Assembly (NCBI GenBank): GCA_032622095.1
Contig: CP136069.1
Coordinates: 37,486,194 to 37,550,193 of the forward strand
Reading direction: 5' to 3'
Source: Siphonodentalium dalli
Lineage: Eukaryota > Mollusca > Scaphopoda > Gadilida > Siphonodentaliidae
Length of the DNA: 64,000 bases
The number at the start of each line of letters is the position of its first letter. Positions within the stretch are counted from its first letter, which is position 1. A model generated the notes under the pieces. That model had not been told where the DNA came from. It saw only the letters and a program-made list of their open reading frames with translations, and searched no databases. Positions 13,581 through 26,187 of this stretch are shown in pieces. The translations under genes and the position numbers were made by a program.

Positions 13581-13849
13581 TACATAATTTGTGTTTATGA
13601 AAGTCTGGCACCCATTAGCAGTTTGTTTTCAGTACATTTTAATATTCATTGGAACGTAAACAATTATTCGCTGACAGAAATCATGTTAATATCGCCTTTC
13701 GTTACTGGTTTCCTCTACTCAAATATTTCTCACTGCTCAATACTTATAATTAAAAAAAATGTTCTGTGTCACTTCTTAATAGCATTATGTATTCTGCTAT
13801 TGGCAAGAAACAAAGTTGCAGTATACCTTAAAGGTACGGAAGGCCTTGG
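13581..13849. other. gene-free stretch
   Basis: No array or supported gene. A 93-codon open frame that spans into the next repeat (13623-13904) is hydrophobic and low in complexity, and is not convincing. Confidence 0.4.
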
Positions 13850-14300
13850 TGGGTATCCTGTGAACATATTTCCACCTGTCAAAAACCGCTGCAAACGAAA
13901 ATAATATTCAAATATAGACATACTTTGTTAATATACAAATGAGAAATATCTCATAAACAGTATGTTATTGTCGTAAATTTGACGATTGTTTGACAAAGCA
14001 TAAAAAGTTACTTTCTTGGTGTTTCTTTATATTATGATGGTAAACATAAAGAGCGTTTTTTGTTGCTCAATTCCTTATTTGGAAATAATAAAGAGCGTTT
14101 ATACCATTTGTGTGTGATTAGCCAGTAGCATTGTGCTGCCTTCTATAACACAATCAGACTCTTGTTTAGGTAAAATTTAGTAGGTCTTTATGTGAACATG
14201 ATGTTTACGCGATAGTGATCGTATATTTGAACCAATATGTATGCCTTTTAATATTTTTCTGTTTACGGTGTTTGGAACAAATATGAATATTTTCGACAAC
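13850..14300 (+). repeat. dispersed repeat, copy at 13.9 kb
   Basis: It shares long stretches with 33290-33660, including 'aacagtatgttattgtc', 'ggtaaacataaagagcgttt', 'ggaaataataaagagcgttt' and 'catttgtgtgtgatta'. The order is the same in both places, so these are two copies of one element of at least 350 bp. No coding content. Confidence 0.6.
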
Positions 14301-15593
14301 TAAGCCCCCTCGTCCCTTTAATATAATTAATATAACATCCCTCATCCAATAATCTCCAAATTGCATATCTAAGTTCAATCCTAGTTACACGTCACGCCGC
14401 CCCTCATCATTTGCCAATTGTACACCCTTTTTTTGCTGCTGCTGCTGCAACTGTTCAATTTCTTTTAAAATTATTGAAAAAATGGCCCTCCCGCCCGCCG
14501 ACATTTACTTCTGATTTTGTTTTATCATCGGTCCGCACCAAAATTGAGCACACGTCCCTATATAATATACCTATTTAAACCGAGTATACACGGTGGTGTA
14601 ATAGATCAACCGTTAATTTAACCGTTTAGGTAGCATATTTCCACGTATACGTTATCACGACAAATCCCTGCTGATCTGTTATTAATGAACCAAACACTTA
14701 ACATGTCAACACACTCTGGCCCGCCAATGCTACAGTGTATAAACGTAACGGGGCAAATATGCACATTATATTGGCAGCTAACGAGAGCATTCATCATCGG
14801 CAATCTGCTCACCTCTTTTATCCGATACGATAGAAACTAAACGATTTGTTACTTCTAATTACCCGTACTTAATTACACTACTTGCGTGTTAATAAAGTAC
14901 GACCCCATTACCACTAAATGTGAAACATGGGATTTAGAACATTAATATTCACTCTTACATATTTCCACATTCAAGGTGTAATCGTATGTCAGTTGTAACG
15001 TTGTGAAACTGCAACCGAACTGAATTATTCTATGCTAAATAGTTCATGGCTGACCTGATGCATGCATCTTAGTTTTCTTGTTATTGTTGTGACTTTAATC
15101 TGTTTCTTGATTTGAAACTGTATCGGGTTTATGTAGTCCCAGGTATAACTTCCTGGTAAAGTGTTGATTGTTTTTGGAGGAAGCCATTTTAGTCTGGTCG
15201 GAAAAGCTACATTTGTGGAATACTAGAACCCTAGAGGCATTTTTGGGGAAAAGCATGAAACTAAGTTTTATAGCATAATTCAAGTATGCTGAATCCAATG
15301 AGGGTGCCTGTCGCTGTCTGTGACCCATATTTCACCCATAAAATCAACTTAAAGTCACATACTGTTTTTATTGCCGCGAAAATACAGTAAGTCAATGTCG
15401 AGACATATATCACACTCGTTATACATATAATCTCATGAACATGGGAATACTTTGTTATTTGAATCACCCCTCGTGACCTTTCTGTCATAACTATCTCATC
15501 ATCTGCTATACATATATGGACAAGTATGTTATTTAATAAATAAACGCTTTTCATGAAATCACATCCGGTTGAAAGTTCTGTGAATCAGGATTA
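14301..15593. other. gene-free stretch
   Basis: No supported gene or array. A (gct)n-like run lies near 14435. Open frames of 64-97 codons show no motif. Confidence 0.4.
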
Positions 15594-17216
15594 AGTTGAA
15601 AATATGACGTTTTTTCACAAATATCTTCTAGACCAGTTCATGCTGTTTGGAACTGCTTGAGTAATGTGACTTTATATTGTGTTTTGTATATTAACTGATC
15701 ATTGGAGCAATTAAATATGCAATTATTGGAACACGGTATACAATTTCACAAAAAAATCATAATTGGGATTTTAGTCATATTTCAACAAGAAATGAACAGA
15801 ACTTTGTAATGTAAGTGAGGCATATCATTACCTATGAATATTCCAACTCATTGGAACCAAAATTCTTACTTTGGCTCAAAATGGCTGCCAAAATGGCCGC
15901 CAAAATATGGAAAATGGTAAATATTGCCCCAGCGTGTCCTGCAATCGCTTACAAGTTGTGGTTGATGTATAAACTTGGCTATTCTGCCTCCTATACATTG
16001 AATACTAACATATCTGATGCACCATGGTTAATTGTTACTATTGTTACCACTGACATCACCAAAAATATTGGACTTTTCTCTCAAAAACTTGACATAAATA
16101 TCGGCAAAAATTAACTTGTCCAGGTATAGACCATTTTTCAAGTAAAATGCAACTATCACTGGTAAAATGTAACTGTCTCTGGATTCAAATGTGTTTATTG
16201 TTTTGGTCTATCTTAAATGTGTCACACTACGGTATCTATAGACCAAATTGCGCAAGATGGCTTCCAAAATGGCCACCAAAGTTAAATTTTTTTTTTTTTT
16301 TTACATATATCCTGAACATTATTCTCTGTGTTATCCGAAAAGGTAGTAACTTGTGACTCACTTGGTTATTATACGTGTTAGTTAATTAACTGACAACTAT
16401 ATGTTCTATTATGGTTGTCCCAGTTCCGTATGGGGCATGACAAATTCATTTTAAAGTATGGAATTTTGCCGAAAACCTCTTTTGTGATTCTGGCCATATT
16501 ATTGAATGGAAATGGGCAGAACGTTGAGACGGAACCGAGATTAACCATAATCTGTGGCTATTCTGGTCCATTATGGTAACAAAAAATATCAAATGGATGC
16601 AGGGTGGATGCCAAGATGGTAGTCAGGGAGTTACTCTCATAGTTGAGGTGGATAGGTATATAGGGAGTTATTGTATGTCATGAATGGTGTGAATAGGTAT
16701 ACAAGGAGTGACTATATGGTTATCTATGGGTTGTCCATTGTAAGATGTATAGGTATACAGGGAGAGGTCATGGTCATGTGTGATGTGACTCGGTATGAAT
16801 GGGGTGACTGTATGTTGTATGGTTGTGTATATCCAGTACGGGTGCACGGGGTATGCCTGTATGTATGATGTGGTGTATGAATATAGTTACATGGTCATCT
16901 ATGTGTTGATTATGTATATATGGAGTGACTGTAAGGTCGTGGGTGGGATGTACATGTGTTGTCTGTATGATCATGGATGGGGTGTGTGGATAAATAGGGA
17001 GTTATTTTATGGTTACGGGTAATGTGTATAGGTATACATGGAATGACTGTACGGTCATGATTGAAGTGTATATGCATACCTGGAGTAAGCTGGTGGACAT
17101 TATCGAGCGTGTGGGTATATAGGGAGTGTCCTTGTGGCATATATTTATATATCTCGTGGATGTATTATCATTGGTGGGTGTATAGGGATTAGCTGTATGC
17201 TCATGGATGGCGTGTG

Positions 17217-17464
17217 TGATTATACAGTGAGTTGCTGAATTGTCATGTGTGAGGTGTATATGCAAGTATGGAAGGTATGAGTGGTCGTGTGTGCAGGTTT
17301 TTTTGTATATCTGGAAGGGCTGAATGGCCGTTGGTGAGGTGTATATGTATACCTGGAGTGACTCTATGGTCTAGGGTGGGCTGCATATGTATATATCAAG
17401 TGGTTATATGACTATGTGTGTCGAATAGGTATACATGTAGTTACTGTATAGTCAATGGTGATAT
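17217..17464 (+). repeat. 248-bp direct repeat, left copy
   Basis: Base-for-base identical to 19564-19811 as read by eye. It starts TGATTATACAGTGAGTTGC and ends GTCAATGGTGATAT. It directly abuts the 3' end of the LINE, so it behaves like a very long target-site duplication. Confidence 0.85.
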
Positions 17465-17694
17465 ATATATATATATATACCTTTATTTCCTCCAATTTCG
17501 GAGAGCAGTAATAACATAATTACAAGTTACATATATATATACATACATTGTTTGACAAAAGAGAATTGACATGAAAAGCACATAAACTTTTTAACAAATG
17601 GACACAACACAAACAGAACACCTGTGTAGTCTCGCAGACTAAACGTCCACATGCAGTTACAAACAACACGGGCGCACATACATGATGGCCCTAA

Positions 17695-17793
17695 CTTACA
17701 TACTTAACCACACATATGCATACATATATACGCATATACATACATATAAACACACACACACTTACATAAATACATACACATACATACACATAT

Positions 17794-17844
<51 letters not shown>

Positions 17845-17981
17845 GCTATACACACATATATATATATATATATACACACATATATATACACACATACATA
17901 CACATACATATACATATATATATACACACATATATACACATACATACACACATACATATACATATATACATATACATATAC

Positions 17982-18012
<31 letters not shown>

Positions 18013-18065
18013 GAAACACCACACACGTATGCACGCACATGCATTCACATACTTATACACATACA
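17695..18065. repeat. (CA/TA)n microsatellite in LINE 3' region
   Basis: Runs of ACACAT and TATATA about 370 bp long. Open frames of 117-153 codons on both strands are composed only of Tyr, Ile, His, Thr, Cys and Val from the dinucleotide runs and are not genes. Confidence 0.85.
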
Positions 18066-18302
18066 AATACACCCTTACATATATGCATACACACATATAC
18101 TCACACACGACGGACATACATCATTCGTTATATGCTAACCTGATCATTCAAACCGACTCTATATACGGGTCAACATATATAAATATACACAAACATGTGT
18201 TCATGCGGATGTGAAATAGAGCGTGTACATCAGTTACCGACGTTTTATCGGCGTTCTCATTGATAATATTCATGAATTATTACTATCATCACTGCATGTC
18301 GG

Positions 18303-19559
18303 TTATATTTGAGATTGCGTGGTATAAGCTTTCCACAAACAATACGTATTGCATACTACAAAGTCTGTGAATAAGTCAGCTTCATCAATTAAATCAAATA
18401 ACTCCGGTGGACGTGCAGTGAGAAATACATTCAATTGTACATCTGGGCAAAGGCTATCTAGTTTGAGAATACATTGAATATTGAACTGGTTCATTAACTC
18501 ATACCATATGTCGTTTCGATATTCCGCAATGGCGGGGCAGTTTATGATGACGTGTTGAGGGAGATCATCGTAAGCAACACCACATTTGTTGCAAGTTACA
18601 AACTCGGACTCAGTACAAGCCATGATACCGGCCACAGTCAGGTATGCTATTTTGTGTCTAGGGAACTTTCGACAGCAACGCCACAAATGGGAGACTGATA
18701 ACTGTGGGTGTATAACATGAAAGCGACTGAGTGATTTGTCACCGATCACCGCGCCTTTCCATCCGTGTTCTGAATATTCAGATATTGCCTTGCGCACTAT
18801 ACTTTTCCATGACGACTTTGTTGGGAATTCACTTTCAGAAACATAATTTGTAAAATACGACATCAACTGGTGGTTACCCAAAATATTTGCAATATCGGAA
18901 ATGAAGGATTTTCCCGAAACCCCATCTATGAAGAACGAGTGCAGCCTTAATAAGAAAACTGATTTGGCTGCCTTCTCAGTTGTGAGGGCGCATAGACTTC
19001 CGAAGAAGAGAAGCTTCTTTTTTTCAATAAAACTGTGAATATTACCTATTCCCAGCAACCCTTCTACAATGTTGGTCCGTATTTTGGAATGCAAACCTTG
19101 GATCTTTTTAAGGCAAAATCGGTGAGTTCTTTCCAGGGATAATACATCTGAATCGGTCAAGCCACATAGCAGTTCGCATCCAAAGAGACCTTTTGGCAAT
19201 ATTATAGATGTATAGATTGTCCTACTGCTGACTGGTGTTATACCTCCAGCATACATACCGATGTTGGACATAGCAAAATAGCTTGACCTAAGCTTCTGTT
19301 TTATTTCGTCAATGAATTCACCGTTTTGATTATGCTTATGTATAGGGACACCTAAGTGTGTAAGACTTTCAACTTCAGATACCTGTTTCCCACACAGAGT
19401 CCATGCCCTGTTAGTAATCGTCTTATTGTGCTCATTTTTACTTTCATTAAAGACAATAACAACTGACTTTTGTTCATTATATCGATACCTCCATTTTCGA
19501 CTGTAATTGGTGCATATAGTCAGTAGCTGCTGAAGACCTTTTTCCGAAACAGAGAGAAG
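18303..19559 (-). pseudogene. LINE ORF2 C-terminal part (reverse transcriptase end and zinc knuckle)
   Basis: About 418 codons are open without a stop, but there is no true start; the first in-frame ATG is at 19271. The N-terminal end reads ...SRKWRYRYNEQKSVVIVF, the region just after the catalytic YADD motif of LINE reverse transcriptases. This is followed by 'VESLTHLGVPIHK' and a thumb/connection region. Near the C-terminus CNKCGVAYDDLPQHVIINC gives a C-x2-C-x9-H-x4-C zinc-binding knuckle, common downstream of the reverse transcriptase in non-LTR elements. The catalytic palm and endonuclease are missing, so the copy is dead but recent (no frame breaks). The clade cannot be assigned from this part alone. 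Confidence 0.8.
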
Positions 19560-19563
19560 TGTA

Positions 19564-19811
19564 TGATTATACAGTGAGTTGCTGAATTGTCATGTGTGAG
19601 GTGTATATGCAAGTATGGAAGGTATGAGTGGTCGTGTGTGCAGGTTTTTTTGTATATCTGGAAGGGCTGAATGGCCGTTGGTGAGGTGTATATGTATACC
19701 TGGAGTGACTCTATGGTCTAGGGTGGGCTGCATATGTATATATCAAGTGGTTATATGACTATGTGTGTCGAATAGGTATACATGTAGTTACTGTATAGTC
19801 AATGGTGATAT
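19564..19811 (+). repeat. 248-bp direct repeat, right copy
   Basis: Identical to 17217-17464 and adjacent to the truncated 5' end of the LINE. Confidence 0.85.
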
Positions 19812-20764
19812 GAGTACATGTAGGTATACAAGGAGTGACTGTATGATAAGAAATGTAATGAATATCTATACAGGGAGTGACTAAATGGTCATGTGTCAGG
19901 TGTATGAGTATACCTGGTATTCCTGCTTGGTGACTCGTGGCAGTATCGTCATGTGTAGGTTATACGGGTATACACACGTGTTGTTATATGGTCATGTGCT
20001 AGGGGTATGTGTATATAGCGAGTGGCTATATGGCCATGGGTGAGGTGCATATGCATACATGGAGTGACTTTTCTGACATAGCTGGGGTGTATTAGTATAT
20101 CTTGTGTCGCTATTCGGCTATGGTGCGACACATAGGGATACATGGAGTGACATGGCCAATGGTGAGGTGAATATGTATACAAGGATTGACCATGATCATG
20201 TATGAATGTTTTGAATAGGTACACACGGGGTGACTATATGGACATATGTCAGGTGAAGGAGTATACCAGGTGGCAAGGGTGAGGGTATGTGTATGAAGCG
20301 AGTGGCTATATGGCCATTGGTGAGTTGCATATGTATACCTGGAGTGACTCTATATGGTCATTGTTGTGTTGTTGATGTATATATTGAATGTCTATTTGAC
20401 CATCTGTGTGGAAAATAGTTATACAGGGGATTACTGTATGGCCAATCGTGAGGTGAATGCATGGGTATACACGGAGTGACTACATGTATATGGTTATGGG
20501 TCATGTTTATGAGTATACCCGATGGGCCTCCATTGTGACTCATGGATGTATGGTCACCCGTGGTAATGGGTCAGGTGTACGTATAAACATTGGGTCACTA
20601 TATTGTTGTGTCTGTGGTGTTTATGTATATATGGAATGACTGTGTGATAGTGGGTAGCTAACGCTTTCCACGTTTAACGTTTCCCCCATGTACATAAACA
20701 CCATCAAGATGGAGAACCCTCTGACATGACCTCTCTATTGATTAACAGATCCTTGAGTTATTGT

Positions 20765-21265
20765 GGAAAGCGATAGCCACCCAAGGTACACATATACAAC
20801 CCACCCATTACCTCAGTCACTCTATATGTACATAAACACCACACAAATGACAATATAGTCACCCACTTTATACACGTACGCCTGACCATACAGCCATACT
20901 TGGTTATACCCGTACATACCACAAATGACGATACATCCACGATTCACCATGCATGAACACCAGGTGTACTCCTACACCTGGCACATGACCATATAGTCAC
21001 TCTATGTATACATATGCACCACATCCACGATCATACATTCACTCAGTGCATACATATTCATCTCACTATGGACCATACAGCCACTACATGTATACCTATT
21101 CGCCATACCCATGACCATAGGGTCAATCCAGGTATACATATACACCTCACCAATGGTGAGCCATTCCAGATATACGAATACCCACACACACGACCACTTA
21201 TACCTTCCGTACTTGCATATACACATCACACATGACAATTCAGCAACTCACTGTATACTGTATTC
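20765..21265 (-). repeat. degenerate satellite, short inverted arm of element A
   Basis: This is the inverted counterpart of the long arm. For example, 21190-21250 is the reverse complement of the sequence at 17221-17286, including the GAGTTGCTGAATTGTCATG landmark. It is much shorter than the other arm. Confidence 0.7.
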
Positions 21266-21476
21266 ATACACGCCGCTCCAATGATCAGTCAATATACAAA
21301 ACACAAAATAAAGTCATATTACTCAACCAGTTCCAAACAATATGAACTGATCTAGAAGATAATTGTGAAAAAACGTCATATTTTCAACTTCCGGCGGCCA
21401 TTTTGGCGGCCATTTTGGAGGGTGAGTTTCAATTTTGAGCCAAACAAGAAATTATGGCTTTGAAATCCATGTAAAA

Positions 21477-22432
21477 AAGGACGACCGTGCAGTCACGACC
21501 TGCACTACTCAGACTAATATGTGTTTACTTATATGAACGTCAAGATTTAATTAACTATAAATATTTCTTATAACCAATTACGTACACGAAGTTGGTTGCT
21601 TGTGATAGGGGGATTGGGTCTGTAGGCCTACCTCATAATTATCATATTGTACTCATATATACATGTAGGCCTATCTTCCAGCCTTTCGATCGTGGCTCCT
21701 CGGAGCCATGTTTTGACTGGCACGTATATGCCCATTCTCAATTTGGATGAAATATTAGTTGTACTCGCCTCCACAACCCTTGGACTCGGAGCCATGCACT
21801 ATGAAACGTCAACCCAACCAAACCTAAAATGCGAACCATGCCAACATTATGCCTGCTTTGTGTGCTATGTCGCGTCGCTGTCAAAACGTCAATAACTTTC
21901 GCGGGAAAATGCGCGTGCCAATATGACGTCGCTTTGGATACAACATATATGACGTAACCTAACAGTTTACGTGAACATGCTTCTACTAATTTACTAAACT
22001 AAAGAAAAGTTTATTTAGTTATATAATAAACGATCAAGATATTTACGATATGAATTATGTTGTTTTCGCGAGGTGGCTAAGGAAAATTTGCAGTTTTACG
22101 TAAATTTCCGCCATTTTCCGAATGGCATAGCAACCCGAGTCCGGTCGACAATATTTATGATTTAAGTAATGATTATTGTTCAAAGAATAAAGCATGTAAT
22201 GCCTTAACGCAATGAATACTGTTATGTTGGCTATATGAAAAATAACATTTTGTAGTTTTAATTTAATTGCAATGACGTTTCAAGATGGCGGCCCCTCAAA
22301 TCCAAGATGGCGGTGCCCCTAATTCAAGATGGCGGCGCCCATGTTCGAAAGCGAACTTAGTATAAGGACGACCTGCGCATATGTTGCTGCGCAACATATG
22401 CGCGGCTGGGCTGCGCCCAGCTGGTCGTCCTT
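21477..22432. mobile_element. candidate small element with hairpin termini
   Basis: Both ends carry AAGGACGACC in inverted orientation (21477-21486 and about 22423-22432). The left end continues into a small hairpin (GTGCAG...CTGCAC). The right end is the T-shaped palindrome listed next. Both ends abut A-runs, so a target duplication cannot be judged. The interior holds no supported gene. It contains three 'aagatggcgg' motifs near 22280-22335. Confidence 0.4.
22363..22432. repeat. perfect three-way-junction (T-shaped) palindrome
   Basis: The outer stem AAGGACGACC/GGTCGTCCTT (10 bp) encloses two perfect hairpins. The first has a 13-bp stem (GCGCATATGTTGC) and loop TGC. The second has a 7-bp stem (GCTGGGC) and the same loop TGC. 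Single unpaired bases sit at each junction. The fold resembles the T-shaped terminal repeats of some single-stranded DNA viruses and could also be a transposon end. Confidence 0.8.
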
Positions 22433-23431
22433 AAAAAAGTGTCATTATGTCTTAGCTTCACGAAAATATATACATTTGTATACATTTTACTAGATTTTCC
22501 CGCTATAATTTGCATAAAACTGACTTAGGGTCTGATCTGAAAAATGGCGGCCAGGATGGACGCCATCTTGTCTGAAGTCACCACGGCCATTTTTTTTTCT
22601 TATTAACATTGCTTAAAAGTTGAAGGACATAATAAGGAACAAAATGAGTGGGGTGAATTTAAGTGCAAGGGTACCCCTATTGGCCCCCGGACTATAAGAG
22701 AATAAATATACAAAACAGTAATGTCTTACCGTAGGTACCTGATTAATATGATGTTAATGTTTCAGAATTATTACTGTGATGATAGTATCATGATACAACG
22801 CGGCTTTGAACGTTCCGCGAGGAGTATATAAGTTTGAGTATGTTCAAGGCCAGTTACGTGATTTCATATGACGTTGTACGGTGCCGTATCAACAACCCTC
22901 CAGCGAAGAAAACACGAAGATTTTAAAAGCCTTTTATTGAACCCTATGTTCATCCAATCGGGCGACAGGCAGTCTATTCGTGTTCGGCACCTTCGAATTA
23001 TGGTAAAAAAGTTGGTTTGACACTTTTCCGCGGAAATGCTTCTAGAAATGTCTTTTCTGAGAATTACGACTAGACTATTTACAATGATTGCATATTTATC
23101 GACCTTTGATATTATTGACAGAATGCGTCTAAATAACGGAATATCATGACGCACCAGCGGTATATTTTTCAGATAAACTTTTGCTCTGTATTCGAAAATG
23201 TGCAACTCCCGAGGCCAGAACATTTGCGAAATATGTTTATTGACACGTAACCTTCCAACATTTACCAAAATTATGTAGTACCTCAAAAGTTGCAGAGCAA
23301 TGACAGCTTAGGATTTTCATCCCATGGTCTATATGTGCACTGTGATGATGAATGCATTTTGTTCGATCGATTATCCATTCTGTAGTTAGAGTTACCCATC
23401 TTGGAAAGAAGAGAACAACATGCTTTTCAAT
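22433..23431. other. gene-free stretch
   Basis: A 140-codon open frame on the minus strand (22864-23286) is Ile/Arg-rich with no recognised motif and no support from splice sites. It is listed under rejected items. Nothing else is visible. Confidence 0.4.
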
Positions 23432-23438
23432 GTTAAAG

Positions 23439-23790
23439 CACAGGAGCTTGGAATTTGGTCAAAACCCCTCCTTTATTGGCAGAACCACCACCCGGGACCA
23501 TAGGTCACGGAAGGAACGAAACACGAATTTGTTGCCACCCATTTTGAACTCAACTGTATTCCTACAAAAAATATATTTTCACTAAAAACTTTTGGTACCT
23601 CTTACACCTTAGATGCCAATCTACAACATTCCATAGGTATATTTTTCCAGTTCTTCGAAAACCTCACTTTATTTCGGTAATGTATTGTAAATTCACCAAC
23701 GAACACAAATCTGCGACACCTCCATCACCCGTTCTAGAATCTGAGTAGCGGAAATGGTACCGAAATATGCGGAAACTTTAAAACTATGAT
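23439..23790 (+). repeat. left terminal inverted repeat of element B
   Basis: Matches the reverse complement of 27207-27555 with only a few differences, for example cctttattgg versus ctcttttattgg. Confidence 0.85.
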
Positions 23791-24479
23791 CCGGAGACGG
23801 ATAGCATGAAAGTACCGTTTATAATTTCGAACATAGCTGCTGATTACATGTTTATTACATGACCGTACCGATGCACTGATCATCATGAACTTTTTGATGG
23901 ATGATAACATTGGCGTCTAGATGGGAACGAATCATTTTGGGCTCATTTGCATAAAAACATGGCCGGTGACAGTTTGCCGACAGAGAAAACAATAACTTTG
24001 AAATAAAGGGATATAATCATATAACAAGACCCACGTGCATTTTCGCATAATTTTTTAGAGTTATATCCCTTCGACCATAGCGCTCAACACCACACATTAA
24101 GGACCACATTCGGTTTCAAATTTCCATTTTATTTATTCATGAGGAATTGGTCATTTGTGAGACTATTTATTAGTGGTAATTGGTAGTTGGTAGCACCGTG
24201 AGACTTCAATGCACATAGTATACGGCAGCCCTGGGAATTAGCATCGACAATGGGCAGTGCCGAGGCAAAAGCCGACGCGAAATGAATTTGCGTCAGCATT
24301 TTTTTAGCCGAGGAAAATAAATATAGACATGTTCAATTAGTTTGTGAATTTGACGTTCGTTGAAGTGATAGTGATGCCATGATCCGTACGGCACATGTCC
24401 ACAAAATAATTTTACTCGCAATTTGCACACATTGACACGATCAGCTAGTTTGGTCAATACAAATCTGACGGTTACGTAG

Positions 24480-24735
24480 CGTTTTTCCGAAGACCCATAA
24501 TTCCGAAGGTCCGATTCTCCGAAGGTCAGATTCTCCGACGCCCCGATTCTCCGAAAGCCCATAACTCCGAAGTCCCGATTCTCCGAAATCCCATAACTCC
24601 GAAGACCCATAACTCCGAAAGCCCATAACTCCGAAGGCCTATAACTCCGAACGCCCATAACTCCGAACGCCCATAACTCCGAAGGTCTATAACTCCGAAG
24701 GGCCGATTCTCAGAAGGTCCGATTCTCCGAAGATA
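24480..24735 (-). repeat. 16-bp satellite, left inverted arm of element B core
   Basis: Two 16-bp variants alternate: CCATAACTCCGAAGGC-like and CCGATTCTCCGAAGGT-like. The same satellite is inverted at 25447-25740. Confidence 0.8.
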
Positions 24736-24767
24736 ATGTTTTATCGCTTATTAAATAGTGTACAGTC

Positions 24768-25045
24768 CAGTGGCGGAGTCAATTGGGCCCTAGGGAAGAC
24801 CGCCCCCCAAAAAACATGTAAAATGTCATGTAAACGTCCTGAAATCCCTCCTAGGCATTCAAATATTCACAGTGTTCCTGTCCAGGGGAGCCCCCGGACC
24901 AACGATTGGGGGCGACCCCTCCCATGCAAATCAGGTCTTCGTGATATGCTTTCGGCATATCATATGCATGATATATCCCCAACATATCCCCCACATATGC
25001 TAATTTATGTGCACCCCTAAATGGGAACCCTGGCTCCGCCACTGG
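24768..25045. repeat. hAT-like MITE fragment (CAGTGGCGG tips)
   Basis: Begins CAGTGGCGGAGTCAATTGGG and ends GAACCCTGGCTCCGCCACTG. CAGTGGCG-tipped inverted termini are typical of hAT non-autonomous elements. No clear 8-bp duplication was found. Confidence 0.5.
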
Positions 25046-25215
25046 TGTGCACCGGGTATATTATAACGAAACGCTGCAAGAATGTCAGAGTAGCCTAACA
25101 TGCACAGGGGCGAACGGGGGCCAAAGGGGCAGAACTCGCCCTTTTTTCTCGCCCCTGTACATTTTACTCTGGCATCTCATGGGCCAACGTAACGTTATAG
25201 TATATGGTGTATAGT

Positions 25216-25406
25216 CAGTGGCGGGGCAGGATTCCCATTTAGGTTGGGGCAGTAGAAAAGGTTTGAATATTTTGATGCCCCATGAACGATTTCCGGGCGT
25301 TTACATGACATTGGACATGTTTTGGTAGGGGCCCATATTGTCTGAAATAGCAAGTAGAGGTTTAATGGGGGCAGTAGGAATTTTGGGACCCCTTGGCTTC
25401 GCCACT
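25216..25406. repeat. second CAGTGGCGG-tipped MITE fragment
   Basis: Begins CAGTGGCGGGGCAGGATTCCC and ends CCCTTGGCTTCGCCACTG. It is the symmetric partner of 24768-25045 within element B. Confidence 0.5.
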
Positions 25407-25446
25407 GGACTGTACACTATTTAGTAAACGATAATACCCCGATAAA

Positions 25447-25740
25447 ACAAAATCTTCGGAGAATCGGACCTTCGGAGAATCGGACCTTCGGAGTTATGGG
25501 CCGTCGGAGAATCGGGTCTTCGGAGTTATAGGTCTTCGGAGTTATAGGTCTTCGGAGAATCGGCCCTTCGGAGTTATGGGCTTTCGGAGAATCGGATCTT
25601 CGGAGTTATGGGCCGTCGGAGAATCGGATCTTCGGAGTTATGGGCCGTCGGAGAATCGGGTCTTCGGAGTTGTGGGCCGTCGGAGAATCGGGTCTTCGGA
25701 GTTGTGGGCCTTCGTAGTAATAGGTCTTCGGAAAATCGGT
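25447..25740 (+). repeat. 16-bp satellite, right arm of element B core
   Basis: Units TTCGGAGAATCGGRCC and TTCGGAGTTATGGGCC alternate, inverted relative to 24480-24735. Open frames rich in RRP/TPK arise from the repeat. Confidence 0.8.
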
Positions 25741-26187
25741 CTGACACCAAACTGACATCGTAATCCGCCTCCAAGCAACCGGTTACGGTTGATAGAGCAA
25801 GCTGCACCAACTTGAAAGGAGGTCATTGTGCCAGTCGCATACGCGCGACATACCAATCATCTCACAACGTCGCCAACTAATGCTAGCGCTTTGATGTTTC
25901 CGACGAAGCATATCCAACTTGACAAGCACGTGCTCCGATGTTTTTTAACTTTTTCGACTGCGTATTTCCGGGAAGTTTGGGACTATTATACATTTATACT
26001 TGCTCTAACTTCCCTGTTTGTTGGGACCATATGATGGGTTTCAACCTACATGGAGAATATTATAACTTGGGACGGTATTACGATATTTTTATTTCAGACG
26101 ATATTATTGACGATATCAAAATTAAAACCGGCTATACCCGATATATCGTTAATATCGCCCAGCACTATTCATTGGGGCTCGCCTGAA

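Larger units (their letters stand above)
17465..19563 (-). mobile_element. 5'-truncated LINE (non-LTR retrotransposon)
   Basis: The element reads on the minus strand. Its 5' end at about 19560 is truncated within the reverse transcriptase, and the frame stays open to a stop at 18303. The 3' untranslated region holds a long (TATG/TACA)n microsatellite (17700-18060). It finishes with AAATAAAGG and (TA)n at 17461-17490, a polyadenylation-like signal next to the end. It sits inside the satellite arm of element A and is flanked by the 248-bp direct repeats, so it is the younger insertion. Confidence 0.8.
16640..20650 (+). repeat. degenerate satellite, long arm of element A
   Basis: Irregular units of about 40-80 bp combine 'gtatacctggagtgact' with 'tatggtcatgggtgagg'. 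The array is interrupted by the LINE at 17465-19563. Open frames here are chance products of the repeats. Confidence 0.7.
15594..21391. mobile_element. foldback element A (inverted satellite arms)
   Basis: The outer inverted repeats (15594-15716 and about 21270-21391) share AAGTTGAAAATATGACG, 'ttttttcacaa', 'tatcttctaga' and 'tgactgatcattggagc' in inverted order. Inside, 16640-20650 is a degenerate satellite (motifs like 'ggtgtatatgtatacctgg' and 'agtgactgtatggtcat'), and 20765-21265 is the same satellite inverted. The centre of symmetry is at 20660-20775 (gctaacgctttccac / gtggaaagcgatagc). AAAATGGCCGCC motifs lie in or next to both ends. A LINE has inserted in the long arm. No transposase is seen. 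Confidence 0.65.

Noticed and set aside
17682-18143. 117-153-codon Tyr/Ile/His-rich open frames
   Set aside because: Translations of a CA/TA microsatellite in the LINE 3' region.
22864-23286. 140-codon minus-strand open frame
   Set aside because: No recognised motif, no splice context and no similarity to the LINE or ATPase proteins. Its length is possible by chance in 64 kb.
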